Assembly: GCF_000691525.1 (NCBI RefSeq)
Contig: NZ_JMDW01000007.1
Coordinates: 62,001 to 126,000 of the forward strand
Length of the DNA stretch: 64,000 bases
Direction: 5' to 3'
Source: Mycolicibacterium neoaurum ATCC 25795
GTDB lineage: Bacteria > Actinomycetota > Actinomycetes > Mycobacteriales > Mycobacteriaceae
The notes under the pieces were generated by a model. It made no database searches, was not told the origin of the DNA, and saw only the letters and a list, made by a program, of their open reading frames with translations. Of this stretch, positions 17,309 to 25,619 are shown one piece after another (position 1 is the first letter of the stretch; the number at the start of each line of letters is the position of its first letter). A program made the translations under genes and the position numbers.

Positions 17309-18406
17309 ATGACCAGTCACCCAACATTTGGCGTCGAGGAGGAATTCCTCCTGATAGATCCCCACTCGGGGGCCCCGCTGCCGGTCAATCGCCTGGTCGC
17401 CGAGCAGGCCGAGCGCAGCGGTGTCGACCTGCAGCTCGAACTGACCAGCTGCCAGGTCGAGACCGCCACCGAGGTCTGTGACAGTCCAACTCAGTTGTCG
17501 GGACAGTTACGCAGGCTGAGGCGGGTGGCTGCCGATGCCGCCGATGCCGCCGGGGCCCGACTGCTGGCCGTGGGTTTGCCGCCGACCCTGCCCGAACACT
17601 TCCCGGTCACCGATACGCCGCGATACCGGCAGATCGCCTCCCGATTCGGGATGATCGCCCGGGAGCAGGGCATCAGCGGTTGCCATGTGCACGTCGCGGT
17701 TCCGGATCGCGATGCCGCTATCCGGGTGAGCAACAGATTGCGTCCCTGGCTGCCGTTGCTGTTGGGCCTGACCGCCAATTCGGCGATCTATCGCAACGCC
17801 GACAGTGGGTACGCGAGTTGGCGTCACATCCTGTGGTCACGCTGGCCCAGCGCCGGACCGACCCCGTACTTCGCATCGGCCGATGACTACGACGGTGCGG
17901 TTCAGATGATGGTGGAATCGGGTGCGATGCTCGACGACGGGATGGTCTATTGGGATGTCAGGCCGTCGGCGAATTTCCCCACCGTCGAGGTGCGGGTGGC
18001 CGACGTGCCGGCGACGGTCGCCGAGACGGTGTTGCTTGCCGCGCTGATCAGAGCTGCCGTGATGACCGCCCTCGATGAGGACGAGCGGGGAACGCCGTTG
18101 GTGCAGTGGGATACTCACGCTTTGAACGCCGCGTACTGGCGATCCGCGCATGACGGGTTGGCCGGCGAGGCAGTCGATCTCGGCGGCCACGGGTGCGCTC
18201 CCGCGATCGACCTGCTCAGGTCGTCCGTCGATCACATCACGCCCGCGCTGCGCACCGTCGGCGACCACGGCTTCGTGGCCGACGAGTTGGAACGCGTCTA
18301 CCGCTCCGGCAACGGTGCGATGCGCCAGCAGGGTGCGTGGCGCCGGCGCGGGGAGGTCGCCGATGTGCTCGATGAGGCCGCCGTGGCGACCGTCGAGGGT
18401 TGCTAG
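17309..18406 (+). CDS. ybdK: YbdK-type carboxylate-amine ligase (glutamate-cysteine ligase-like)
   Basis: 365 residues. It starts with the diagnostic FGVEEEFLL, then the substrate/ATP core ELTSCQVETAT, SGCHVHVAVPDRD and PTVEVRVADVP. The fold is that of glutamine synthetase-like GCS2 ligases. E. coli YbdK makes gamma-glutamylcysteine slowly. Mycobacteria use mycothiol, so the true amine substrate here is open. It overlaps the stop of the convergent TetR gene by four bases. Confidence 0.9.
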   Translation: MTSHPTFGVEEEFLLIDPHSGAPLPVNRLVAEQAERSGVDLQLELTSCQVETATEVCDSPTQLSGQLRRLRRVAADAADAAGARLLAVGLPPTLPEHFPVTDTPRYRQIASRFGMIAREQGISGCHVHVAVPDRDAAIRVSNRLRPWLPLLLGLTANSAIYRNADSGYASWRHILWSRWPSAGPTPYFASADDYDGAVQMMVESGAMLDDGMVYWDVRPSANFPTVEVRVADVPATVAETVLLAALIRAAVMTALDEDERGTPLVQWDTHALNAAYWRSAHDGLAGEAVDLGGHGCAPAIDLLRSSVDHITPALRTVGDHGFVADELERVYRSGNGAMRQQGAWRRRGEVADVLDEAAVATVEGC

Positions 18407-18999
18407 GTGCCGAAGAGTCGCGCGGCCAGCGCGACCAGGGGCGCGTGCAGTGACCGGACGTCACCGGAGTCGCTGTCGGCCAATTCGTGGGTCGCCAGCG
18501 AGGCGATCGCCGCGACGAGAGCGCGGCACGCGAACCGTCCCTGCTCGTCGTCGATCCCGAACACCTCCTGGACGCTGTCGACCGTCCGCTGCTGCAACTG
18601 CATCCGGGCGTGCAGGGCTTCCGGGCCTGCGGCGTAGACCTCGACGAGGTAGACGCGCGCCATCGCCGGGTCGCGGGCCAGGGTGTCCAGATAGTTGGTC
18701 AGGACAGCGCTGAACACGTCCAAGGGGGTCGCTTTGTCCGGCAGGGTGCCTGCGGCGAGGCTGACCCGGTCGTGTATGCGCGCGTAGGCATCGAGGAAGC
18801 AGGCCTGCTTGCTGTCGTAGTGCTCGTAGAAGGTCTGTTTGGAGACCCGGGCCCGCTCGGAGATGTCGGTGACGGTGGTGCCCGCAAAACCTTTGTCCTG
18901 CAACACCTCACCGAGTGCGGCGATCATCCGTCGGCGTTGGTCGGCGGCGACCTCTTCGCGCGTGAGGCGGTGCCGTCCCGGCGGCAACTTGGCAGCCAC
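18403..18999 (-). CDS. TetR-family transcriptional regulator
   Basis: About 198 residues. The N-terminal helix-turn-helix has GFAGTTVTDISERARVSKQTFYEHYDSK, a textbook TetR recognition helix. A ligand domain of about 140 residues follows, ending ALAARLFGT. GTG at 18999 is preferred because GGGGGA lies 6 bases upstream; ATG at 19023 lacks a ribosome site. It is divergent from the serine-hydrolase lipoprotein, which is its most likely target besides itself. Confidence 0.87.
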   Translation of the reverse strand: MAAKLPPGRHRLTREEVAADQRRRMIAALGEVLQDKGFAGTTVTDISERARVSKQTFYEHYDSKQACFLDAYARIHDRVSLAAGTLPDKATPLDVFSAVLTNYLDTLARDPAMARVYLVEVYAAGPEALHARMQLQQRTVDSVQEVFGIDDEQGRFACRALVAAIASLATHELADSDSGDVRSLHAPLVALAARLFGT

Positions 19000-19029
19000 T
19001 GTGCATCCCCCCGGACTCCGCATGTCTCA

Positions 19030-19043
19030 ATTGTGTACGTAAT
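19030..19043. promoter_or_regulatory. Possible TetR operator (imperfect palindrome)
   Basis: ATTGTGTACGTAAT is an imperfect 14-bp palindrome (ATT…AAT arms, GTAC core, two mismatched pairs). It lies between the divergent TetR and lipoprotein genes, in a locally AT-richer patch. It is only a candidate. Confidence 0.2.
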
Positions 19044-19127
19044 CGTTTATGATGCTACGTGCAGCAGTCGGCGTCGAGGGGTCGTCGACTCTGCGTCAAC
19101 CGTTTCCCGACAGGTCGTGGTCCACCG

Positions 19128-20537
19128 ATGACGAACCGTGTCCGGCTCTGCCGCGTGATGGGCGCCATCGGAATCGTGTCCGCCATCGCGGCAGTTACCG
19201 CCTGTGGCCAGCAGGATCACCCCCGGCCGGCCTACGCTCCCTCATCGGCCCCGTCGACCACCGGTTCGGCTGCGCCCACCGCGCCACCTGCACCTATCGC
19301 GCCCGCCGCCTTCGCCGCGCTGAGCAGGGCCGTCGACGATTCGATCGCCGCGCACCGATTGCCTGGAGCGGTGATCCAGATCGGACACGGCGGCACCGTG
19401 GTCTTCCGCAGCGCCTTCGGCGTCCGCAAGCTGGCCGGCGAACCGGGTCTGGACGGGGCGCCGGGTCCCGCGGAGCCGATGACCATCGACACTCTTTTCG
19501 ATCTGGCCTCCCTGACGAAGAGCCTGGCCACCGCGACGGCGGTGATGCAACTGCACGAGCAGGGCAGGGTCGACCTCGACGAACCGGTGCAGACCTATCT
19601 GCCAGGGTTCAACCCGACGGGAGATCCGCGCCGCGCGCTGGTGACCGTGCGGATGCTGCTCACCCACTCCTCGGGTATCGCGGGAGACCTCAGCCTGGAC
19701 GGCCCCTGGGGGCTGGCGAAACCGGACAAGGCAGAGGGCCTCCGCCGCGCGCAGGGTGCATGGGTGGTGGCCGTACCTGGTCAAGGATTCCACTATTCGG
19801 ATATCGGTTTCATCCTGCTCGGCGCGATCGTGGAGAAGTTGACCGGCCGCGATATCGACGAGCAGGCCGCCGCTGCGGTGTTCGCACCGCTGGGCATGGC
19901 CGATACCCGCTATCTGCCGCTGGCGAAAGCCTGTGGGCCGCATGGTGTTCGCGGTGGCGCCGTGGTGCCGGAACCGGACGATCCGGGGGCAGATCGGTGT
20001 GCGCCGGGAACCTGGTCGACCGGCCTGCTGGGGCGTATCGCACCGACCTCACACGACGGGGACACCCCGGGACGCAATCCCGATTTCGGCCATCTGCTGC
20101 GCGGCACCGTCCACGACCCGACAGCCCGCCGGATGGGCGGCGCGACGGGCAGTGCCGGTGTCTTCACCACCGCCGGCGATATCGGCCGGTTCGCCCAAGC
20201 GTTGCTCGACCGGCTGGCCGGCCGTGAAAGTACGTTCCCGCTGTCACGGGCGTCGGCGGAACTCATGACCCGTGGCCAGGAGCTGCCCGACGGAAATGTG
20301 CGCGCCCTCGGCTGGGATGTCGACACCGCGCATTCCGCACCGCGCGGGTCGCTGCTGCCCGTCGGCAGTTTCGGCCATACCGGCTTCACGGGTACCTCGT
20401 TGTGGATCGATCCCGGCTCGGACACCTACATCGTCGTGCTCGCCAACGTCATCCACCAGCCGGGCGGTCCGCCCATCGGATCCCTCGCCGGCCAGGTCGC
20501 CACCGAGGCAGCACGTGCTCTACATCTCTATGGCTGA
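19128..20537 (+). CDS. Lipoprotein serine hydrolase of the beta-lactamase/class C esterase family
   Basis: 469 residues. A lipoprotein signal ends at VTAC (Cys26), so the enzyme should be anchored outside the membrane. A Pro/Ala/Ser linker (about 27-60) precedes a penicillin-binding-like domain with the nucleophile motif SLTK (Ser128, Lys131), HYSD at the YxN position (Tyr with Asp in place of Asn), and GHTGFTG at the KTG position (His for Lys). These variants point to an esterase or peptidase rather than a penicillin-hydrolysing beta-lactamase. It is similar in design to mycobacterial LpqF/LpqK-type proteins. The ATG at 19128 is chosen to give a proper signal peptide. Confidence 0.87.
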   Translation: MTNRVRLCRVMGAIGIVSAIAAVTACGQQDHPRPAYAPSSAPSTTGSAAPTAPPAPIAPAAFAALSRAVDDSIAAHRLPGAVIQIGHGGTVVFRSAFGVRKLAGEPGLDGAPGPAEPMTIDTLFDLASLTKSLATATAVMQLHEQGRVDLDEPVQTYLPGFNPTGDPRRALVTVRMLLTHSSGIAGDLSLDGPWGLAKPDKAEGLRRAQGAWVVAVPGQGFHYSDIGFILLGAIVEKLTGRDIDEQAAAAVFAPLGMADTRYLPLAKACGPHGVRGGAVVPEPDDPGADRCAPGTWSTGLLGRIAPTSHDGDTPGRNPDFGHLLRGTVHDPTARRMGGATGSAGVFTTAGDIGRFAQALLDRLAGRESTFPLSRASAELMTRGQELPDGNVRALGWDVDTAHSAPRGSLLPVGSFGHTGFTGTSLWIDPGSDTYIVVLANVIHQPGGPPIGSLAGQVATEAARALHLYG

Positions 20538-20613
20538 CGGCGGGAATCAAATCGACTGCGGGTGCTGTTGAAGCGGATATCGGAACAGCAGTCACAAGAA
20601 AGAGGCGAGACCG

Positions 20614-20826
20614 ATGAAGAAGATCGGATTGGCGGGCATGATCGCCGGAGCATTCACCGCAGCGGTCGTCGGACTGGCAGGTCCCGCACAGGCGCAGGCA
20701 CCCCTGGACATGGTGCCGCAGACCGACGGTATCTACTACCCGGACAACAACGACTACTACCCGTGGTTCAACCAGCTGTACCCGACGGTCAAGGTGCCCC
20801 AGGTCGACACCTCCGTTCGGCACTGA
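20614..20826 (+). CDS. Tiny secreted protein, unknown
   Basis: 70 residues. A signal peptide (MKKIGLAGMIAGAFTAA…) is cleaved near AQA-QAPLD, leaving a mature peptide of about 42 residues rich in Tyr, Asp, Asn and Pro (GIYYPDNNDYYPWF). There is no cysteine. A purine-rich ribosome site precedes the ATG, and a strong terminator starts 18 bases after the stop, supporting a real gene. I do not recognise the family. Confidence 0.72.
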   Translation: MKKIGLAGMIAGAFTAAVVGLAGPAQAQAPLDMVPQTDGIYYPDNNDYYPWFNQLYPTVKVPQVDTSVRH

Positions 20827-20844
20827 CACTCAACACAGCACATA

Positions 20845-20879
20845 CAGCGAGGGCGCCCGCAATGCGGGCGCCCTCGCTG
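20845..20879 (+). terminator. Perfect 16-bp stem terminator
   Basis: Bases 20845-20860 pair perfectly with 20864-20879 around a 3-base loop. It lies between the small secreted gene and the convergent MmpL-family gene, so it probably serves both directions. Confidence 0.85.
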
Positions 20880-20936
20880 CGTTGTAGCCCAACGGCGTTG
20901 TGCCTGAACGGCTTTGTGTCTGGACGGCTTGGGACG

Positions 20937-23129
20937 TCAGGCGGTGGGTACCGGCGTCCGGTGCTCGGCCTCCAGTTTGGTGCCCTCGATATCGAGATCG
21001 GGAACGTACCTGTCGAACCATCGTGAGTGTGCCCACATCCGGTCGCCCAGGATGGCCATCACGGCGGGGATGAGCGTCAACCGCACCACGAACGCATCCA
21101 GGAACACCCCGACGGCCAGCGTCAGGCCGACGGATTTGATGATCGGGTCGTTGCCCGCGACGAACGCGATGAACACGCCGAACATGATCAGGGCGGCCGC
21201 GGTCACTACCCGCGCCGACAGGCCGAGCCCGCTGCGCACCGCATCGATGGCTTCCCCGGTCCGGCCGACCTCCTCCTTTATCCGGGACACCACGAAAACC
21301 TCGTAGTCGCTGGACAAACCGAAGATGATCGCCAGCACGATGATGGGCAGGAAGCTGATGGTCTCTCCGGGCGTGATGCCGAGCAAGCTTGCGCCCCAAC
21401 CCCATTGGAATACAGCCACCTGGACGCCCATGGCCGCGAAGACCGAGAGCAGGAATCCGACGATCGAGGTCAGCGGCACCAGCGCTGCGCGGAACGCGAT
21501 TGTCAGCAGGATGAATGCCAGACCGACGACGACCACGACGAAGATCGGCAATGCGGACGCCAGTTTGTCGGAGGTGTCGATATTGGATGCGGTGTTGCCT
21601 CCGACCAAGAACGTCGCGCCGGTGCCCGTCTGGATGGCATCACGATCGGCCCGGATCTTCTTGACGAGATCCGCGGTGGCGGTGTCGTTGGGGCCGGTCT
21701 CGGGAATCACCTGGATGAGCGCTGTGCGCTGGTCACCGCCGGCCGGGGCAGCGGCCACCACGCCTGGCTCGCGATCGATGTTGGCCGCGATGGTCTGCGC
21801 GGCGTTCGGGTCGGTGGCCCGCGAGATATCGGCAACCACCAGCAGCGGGCCGTTGAAACCTGGGCCGAGGTGCTCGGCGGTCAGACCGTAGGCCTGGCGG
21901 GAGGTGTTGGACTCCGGCTGAGACGCCCCGCTGGGCAGACCGAGATGCATTCCCAGCGCGGGCAACCCGATGATGATCAGCACCGCCGATCCGGCGATCA
22001 GCAGTGGCGCTCGGAAGCGCACCACGAATCGGGCCCAGGCGGCACCCAGGGTGCGCTGTGGCGTGTACGCCGCGACCTGGGCCACTTCCTTGGGCCGCCC
22101 CGGCTGCAGCGGCGGCTCGATGAACTTGGCCACCTTGCCGCCGGCGAATCCGAACAGGGCGGGCAGCAGGGTCAGCGCGATCAGCATGGCGATGAACACC
22201 GAAACCGCCGCCGCCACACCCATGTAGGTGAGGAACGGTATGCCGACGACCCCCAGACCGCACAGCGCGATCACCACGGTCAACGCGGCGAAGACGACGG
22301 ATCCGCCCGCCGTGCCTGCCGCCAGGGCGGCAGCCTCCTCGCGGGGTCTGAGCAGCAGCAGGTTGGTGCGGTATCGGTTCAGGATGAACAACGCGTAGTC
22401 GATGCCGCAGGACAGCCCGAGCATCAGCGCCAGCGACAGTGCGGCCGTGGGCATGTCGACGACGGCCGCGGAGATGAAGATGCCCAGCGCACCGATACCG
22501 ACACCCACTGCGGCGGTCAGGATCGGCAGACCTGCGGCGACGACGGACCCGAATGTGATGAGCAGGACCAGGAACGCCACGCTGATACCGATGATCTCGG
22601 GAAGATGCGGGACGGCGACCTTGTAACCGGGGAAGACCGCACCGGAGTACTCCACCTGCAGGCCCGCGTCCTCGGCAGGTTTCATGGCGTCTTCGAGGGC
22701 AGTGAGCGCGGAATCGCTCACCTCGCCGATGGGGGCGCGCCATGCCACGGTGCCGAGCGCGACGCGACCGTCCGGGGAGACCTGGCCGGTCTGGCCCGGA
22801 CCCGCCGCCACGGCGATGTCCGGTATCGAGCCGAGCCCCGCCATTGCCCGTTCGATCGCCGGGCCGAGGCCCGGATCGGAGACCACCCGTCCCTCCGGAG
22901 CGGCGAAGGTGATCTGCGTCTGTGCACCGCTGTATGCAGGGAGCCTCGTCTGCAGCTGTTCGACGGCGCGCTGGGATTCGGTGCCGGGGATGGTGAAGTT
23001 GTCGCTGGGCTCCCCGCGGAATCCGACGAATGCGGCCGCCACGCCGATCAGGACGACCAACCAGGCACCGAGCACGAGCCGGCGGCGACGGAAGCTGAAA
23101 CCGCCCACCGCGAACAGGAATCGGGACAT
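20937..23129 (-). CDS. MMPL/RND-family transporter
   Basis: 730 residues, with the standard MMPL duplication: TM1, extracytoplasmic domain 1 (GEPSDNFTIPGTESQRA), a TM2-6 block with SCGIDYALFILNRYR, TM7, extracytoplasmic domain 2, and a TM8-12 block with LSSDYEVFVVSRIKEE. Both Asp-Tyr proton-relay pairs are intact. The cytoplasmic tail is only about 35 residues, unlike MmpL3/MmpL11, so this is the shorter YdfJ-like subgroup. The substrate is unknown. The upstream gene on the same strand is the Kef-type antiporter (80-base gap). Confidence 0.9.
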   Translation of the reverse strand: MSRFLFAVGGFSFRRRRLVLGAWLVVLIGVAAAFVGFRGEPSDNFTIPGTESQRAVEQLQTRLPAYSGAQTQITFAAPEGRVVSDPGLGPAIERAMAGLGSIPDIAVAAGPGQTGQVSPDGRVALGTVAWRAPIGEVSDSALTALEDAMKPAEDAGLQVEYSGAVFPGYKVAVPHLPEIIGISVAFLVLLITFGSVVAAGLPILTAAVGVGIGALGIFISAAVVDMPTAALSLALMLGLSCGIDYALFILNRYRTNLLLLRPREEAAALAAGTAGGSVVFAALTVVIALCGLGVVGIPFLTYMGVAAAVSVFIAMLIALTLLPALFGFAGGKVAKFIEPPLQPGRPKEVAQVAAYTPQRTLGAAWARFVVRFRAPLLIAGSAVLIIIGLPALGMHLGLPSGASQPESNTSRQAYGLTAEHLGPGFNGPLLVVADISRATDPNAAQTIAANIDREPGVVAAAPAGGDQRTALIQVIPETGPNDTATADLVKKIRADRDAIQTGTGATFLVGGNTASNIDTSDKLASALPIFVVVVVGLAFILLTIAFRAALVPLTSIVGFLLSVFAAMGVQVAVFQWGWGASLLGITPGETISFLPIIVLAIIFGLSSDYEVFVVSRIKEEVGRTGEAIDAVRSGLGLSARVVTAAALIMFGVFIAFVAGNDPIIKSVGLTLAVGVFLDAFVVRLTLIPAVMAILGDRMWAHSRWFDRYVPDLDIEGTKLEAEHRTPVPTA

Positions 23130-23209
23130 GGCGCCTCGTGTTCCCGATTGGAGCTCAGCTCATGCAGACAATTTGTGTGATCTGTATCTTCCGCCCCTGA
23201 ACTGGTGCT

Positions 23210-24847
23210 TCAGCGCGGTTTGGGCTCTTCGGCGGTCTCCGGCTCTGGCGTGAGCTCCGGATCGACGGTGGTCGGAACGGGGCCACCACCCACCTGATCG
23301 GCCAGCTCCAGTCCGGCACCGGCATATACGTTGAAGGCGATCTCGACACCCTGCTCCTTGGCCCACGCCACCTCGTCGTCGTAGCGCGCCACCGCGGCGA
23401 CGGTGCCGCTGAAACCCGATTCGCGTAGACAGTCCAGGGCGGTCACGTTGGCACCGTGCCGAGGCATGGCCAGTATCGCGATGCGGGCCGATTCGGAATG
23501 CCGTAGCCGGTGCCAGAAATCCAAGTCGGTGGCATCACCCTCGACGACCCGCAGCCCGTCCTCCGCGAGCCGCTGGATGCGGCGTCCGTCATAGTCGACA
23601 CCGACAACCCGCAAACCGTAGTGATCGGTGAGGCGTTGATATGCGGCGAACCCGACGCGGCCCATGCCGATCACGACGACCTCGGCGTCGCCGGCATCGA
23701 CGGGCCGCTCCTCGGGCTGCAGTTTCTGTTCGTCCTGGGCGGGTAGCCGGGCGGCGATCTTCTCCACCATGAGGTGCCCGCGACCGTTCACCAACGCCGA
23801 GACCACGAAGCTCAGCGCCACCGCGATCGACATCTCGACCAGCCAGGCGGGTGCCAGCATGCCTGCCGAGACGCCGACCGAGACCACGATCAGCCCGAAC
23901 TCGGAGTAGTTCATCAGGCTCAGCCCCGCCAGCAGCGAGGTGCGGTGCCGCAGCCGCATCAGCGACAGCAGGACGACGTACCACCCGGCCTTGAACGGCA
24001 GCAGCAGCACCATGAGCACCGCGACGCCAATGGTCGGGAGGTCGGGCAGTCCGGTCAGCCCGATCGACACGAAGAAGCCGACCAGCAGCAGCTCCTTGAT
24101 GTGGAACAGCGAACGGGCCAGCTCCGAGGATGCCGAATGCGATGCCAGCAGGACTCCGATGATCAACGCGCCGAGGTCACCCTTGAGGCCGACGGCCGAG
24201 AACAGCGCGTAGCCGGGGACGAAGGCCATCACGATGCCGAACAGCGATTGCATCTCGCCGTGTCCGAGCCTGGTCCAGACCTTGCGCAGCACCCGGGTCA
24301 GCGGCCACAGTCCGACCAGTGCCAACGCCCACGGGCTGGGTAGGTGGCCACTGGTCGCGGTCAGGAACACCACCGCGACGATGTCCTGCATGACCAGGAT
24401 GCCGATCGCGACGCGACCGTACAGCGCGTGCGATTCACCGCGCTCCTCCAGCACCTTCACCACGAAGACGGTGCTGGAAAAGGACAGCGCGAAGGCCAGC
24501 AGCGCAATGGTCTGCACACTCTGCCCGGTCAGCATGGACATCCCGGCCACCGCCGCCAGCCACAGTGCGGCACCACCGAACACGACGCTGATCAGCATGT
24601 GCACCGATGTCGTCAGCCACACCTCGCGCCGGAGCAGGATCCGCACGTCGAGTTTGAGCCCGATGGCGAACAGCAGCAGGGTGACGCCCAGGTCGGCCAG
24701 GATCTCCAACTGCGGGATGTGCTCGACATCGAGGGCATTGATGACGAAACCGGCGGCCAGGAATCCGACCAGCGGGGGCAATCGGAACGCCATGGCGAGT
24801 CCGCCGAGCCCGAATGTCACGACGAGGTAGATGGCAACAGTCGTCAT
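23210..24847 (-). CDS. Kef-type cation/proton antiporter with TrkA-N domain
   Basis: 545 residues. The CPA2 membrane domain of 12-13 TMs includes FAIGLKLD, FSSTVFVVKVLEERGE and GYALFSAVGLKGDLGALIIG. A cytoplasmic RCK/TrkA-N domain at about 395-510 has the nucleotide motif VVIGMGRVGFAAY and an acidic VVGVDYD strand. The C-terminus is Glu/Pro-rich. Family members exchange K+ or Na+ for H+ under redox or nucleotide control. No separate KefF/KefG partner gene is adjacent. Confidence 0.9.
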   Translation of the reverse strand: MTTVAIYLVVTFGLGGLAMAFRLPPLVGFLAAGFVINALDVEHIPQLEILADLGVTLLLFAIGLKLDVRILLRREVWLTTSVHMLISVVFGGAALWLAAVAGMSMLTGQSVQTIALLAFALSFSSTVFVVKVLEERGESHALYGRVAIGILVMQDIVAVVFLTATSGHLPSPWALALVGLWPLTRVLRKVWTRLGHGEMQSLFGIVMAFVPGYALFSAVGLKGDLGALIIGVLLASHSASSELARSLFHIKELLLVGFFVSIGLTGLPDLPTIGVAVLMVLLLPFKAGWYVVLLSLMRLRHRTSLLAGLSLMNYSEFGLIVVSVGVSAGMLAPAWLVEMSIAVALSFVVSALVNGRGHLMVEKIAARLPAQDEQKLQPEERPVDAGDAEVVVIGMGRVGFAAYQRLTDHYGLRVVGVDYDGRRIQRLAEDGLRVVEGDATDLDFWHRLRHSESARIAILAMPRHGANVTALDCLRESGFSGTVAAVARYDDEVAWAKEQGVEIAFNVYAGAGLELADQVGGGPVPTTVDPELTPEPETAEEPKPR

Positions 24848-24929
24848 GGGCGGCTCGGGTCCTCCGGAACGCTCGTCGGGGTGTGGCGAGCCCTCAGTAT
24901 CGCGGCAACGGCCGCAGATCTCTCACCGG

Positions 24930-25505
24930 TTACGGTGCCGAACCGAGGTGGGCGAACACGGTGGCGACGGATTCGGCCATGGTGCGCGCCTTACCTGCCG
25001 CCCACCGGCGCCAAGCGAGGTCGAGGCAGGCCAGGGCCGCGACGATGACCGGTCGGGCGGCCTCGGGCGTGTCGATGCGGGCGGCCAGCACCGGGGTGAG
25101 GGCGTCTTCATAAGCGAACCGGCGCTGCGCCATCCGGGTCCGCAGTGACACGGTGGCGTTGATCATCTGCACGCGCGAGCGTTCCAGTTCGGAGTGCTCG
25201 TCGATATGGGTCAGCGCGCCGACGAAGGCCCGCTGCATCAACTGCCATGGTGTCTCGCCGGTCCGGGGTGGCAGATCCCGCAGAGCCGCGACGTAGTCGA
25301 TCGAGGACGCCTCGATGGCCGCGAGGACGGCGTCCTCCTTGGAACCGAAATAGCGGAAAAACGTGGCTCGGGAGATGCCGACCTCGCCGGCGGCCTCTTC
25401 GACCGTCACCGCATCGAATCCCCGCCGGGCGAACAATTCGCTCATCGCCTGCGCGATCTCGGTGCGCAGGGCTAGACGTGCGCGCTCCCGTACTCCGGCG
25501 GCCAT
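24930..25505 (-). CDS. TetR/AcrR-family repressor of the adjacent efflux pump
   Basis: 191 residues. The N-terminal HTH has FARRGFDAVTVEEAAGEVGISRATFFRYFGSKED; the C-terminal ligand domain resembles the mycobacterial TetR_C of multidrug regulators. It is divergent from a DHA2 MFS gene with 114 bases between starts, and two matching operators are visible there (25525-25539 and 25563-25577). Local control of the pump and of itself is the obvious model. Confidence 0.9.
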   Translation of the reverse strand: MAAGVRERARLALRTEIAQAMSELFARRGFDAVTVEEAAGEVGISRATFFRYFGSKEDAVLAAIEASSIDYVAALRDLPPRTGETPWQLMQRAFVGALTHIDEHSELERSRVQMINATVSLRTRMAQRRFAYEDALTPVLAARIDTPEAARPVIVAALACLDLAWRRWAAGKARTMAESVATVFAHLGSAP

Positions 25506-25524
25506 GGGGCAAGACTAACGCAAC

Positions 25525-25539
25525 TGATGCGGAATATCA
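25525..25539. promoter_or_regulatory. TetR operator A (upstream of the repressor gene)
   Basis: TGATGCGGAATATCA has outer arms TGAT/ATCA separated by 7 bases and lies 20 bases upstream of the repressor start. The same half-site geometry recurs 38 bases away in site B. Confidence 0.45.
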
Positions 25540-25562
25540 GAAGAGGAACTGCAGCTTCAATT

Positions 25563-25577
25563 TGATACTCAGTCTCA
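25563..25577. promoter_or_regulatory. TetR operator B overlapping the efflux promoter
   Basis: TGATACTCAGTCTCA is a 15-bp palindrome with one mismatched pair around a central C. It overlaps a plausible -35 box (TTGATA at 25562-25567). A -10-like TAGCGT lies at 25586-25591 after an 18-base spacer, 29 bases before the pump ATG. Binding here would block the promoter. Confidence 0.6.
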
Positions 25578-25619
25578 CGCGACGGTAGCGTGACTCGGGC
25601 CAGGCGAGGGAGGACATTG

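Noticed and set aside
21027..23180. 717-codon plus-strand ORF opposite the MmpL-family gene
   Set aside because: Asp/Gly/Gln/Arg low-complexity translation; a shadow of the transporter.
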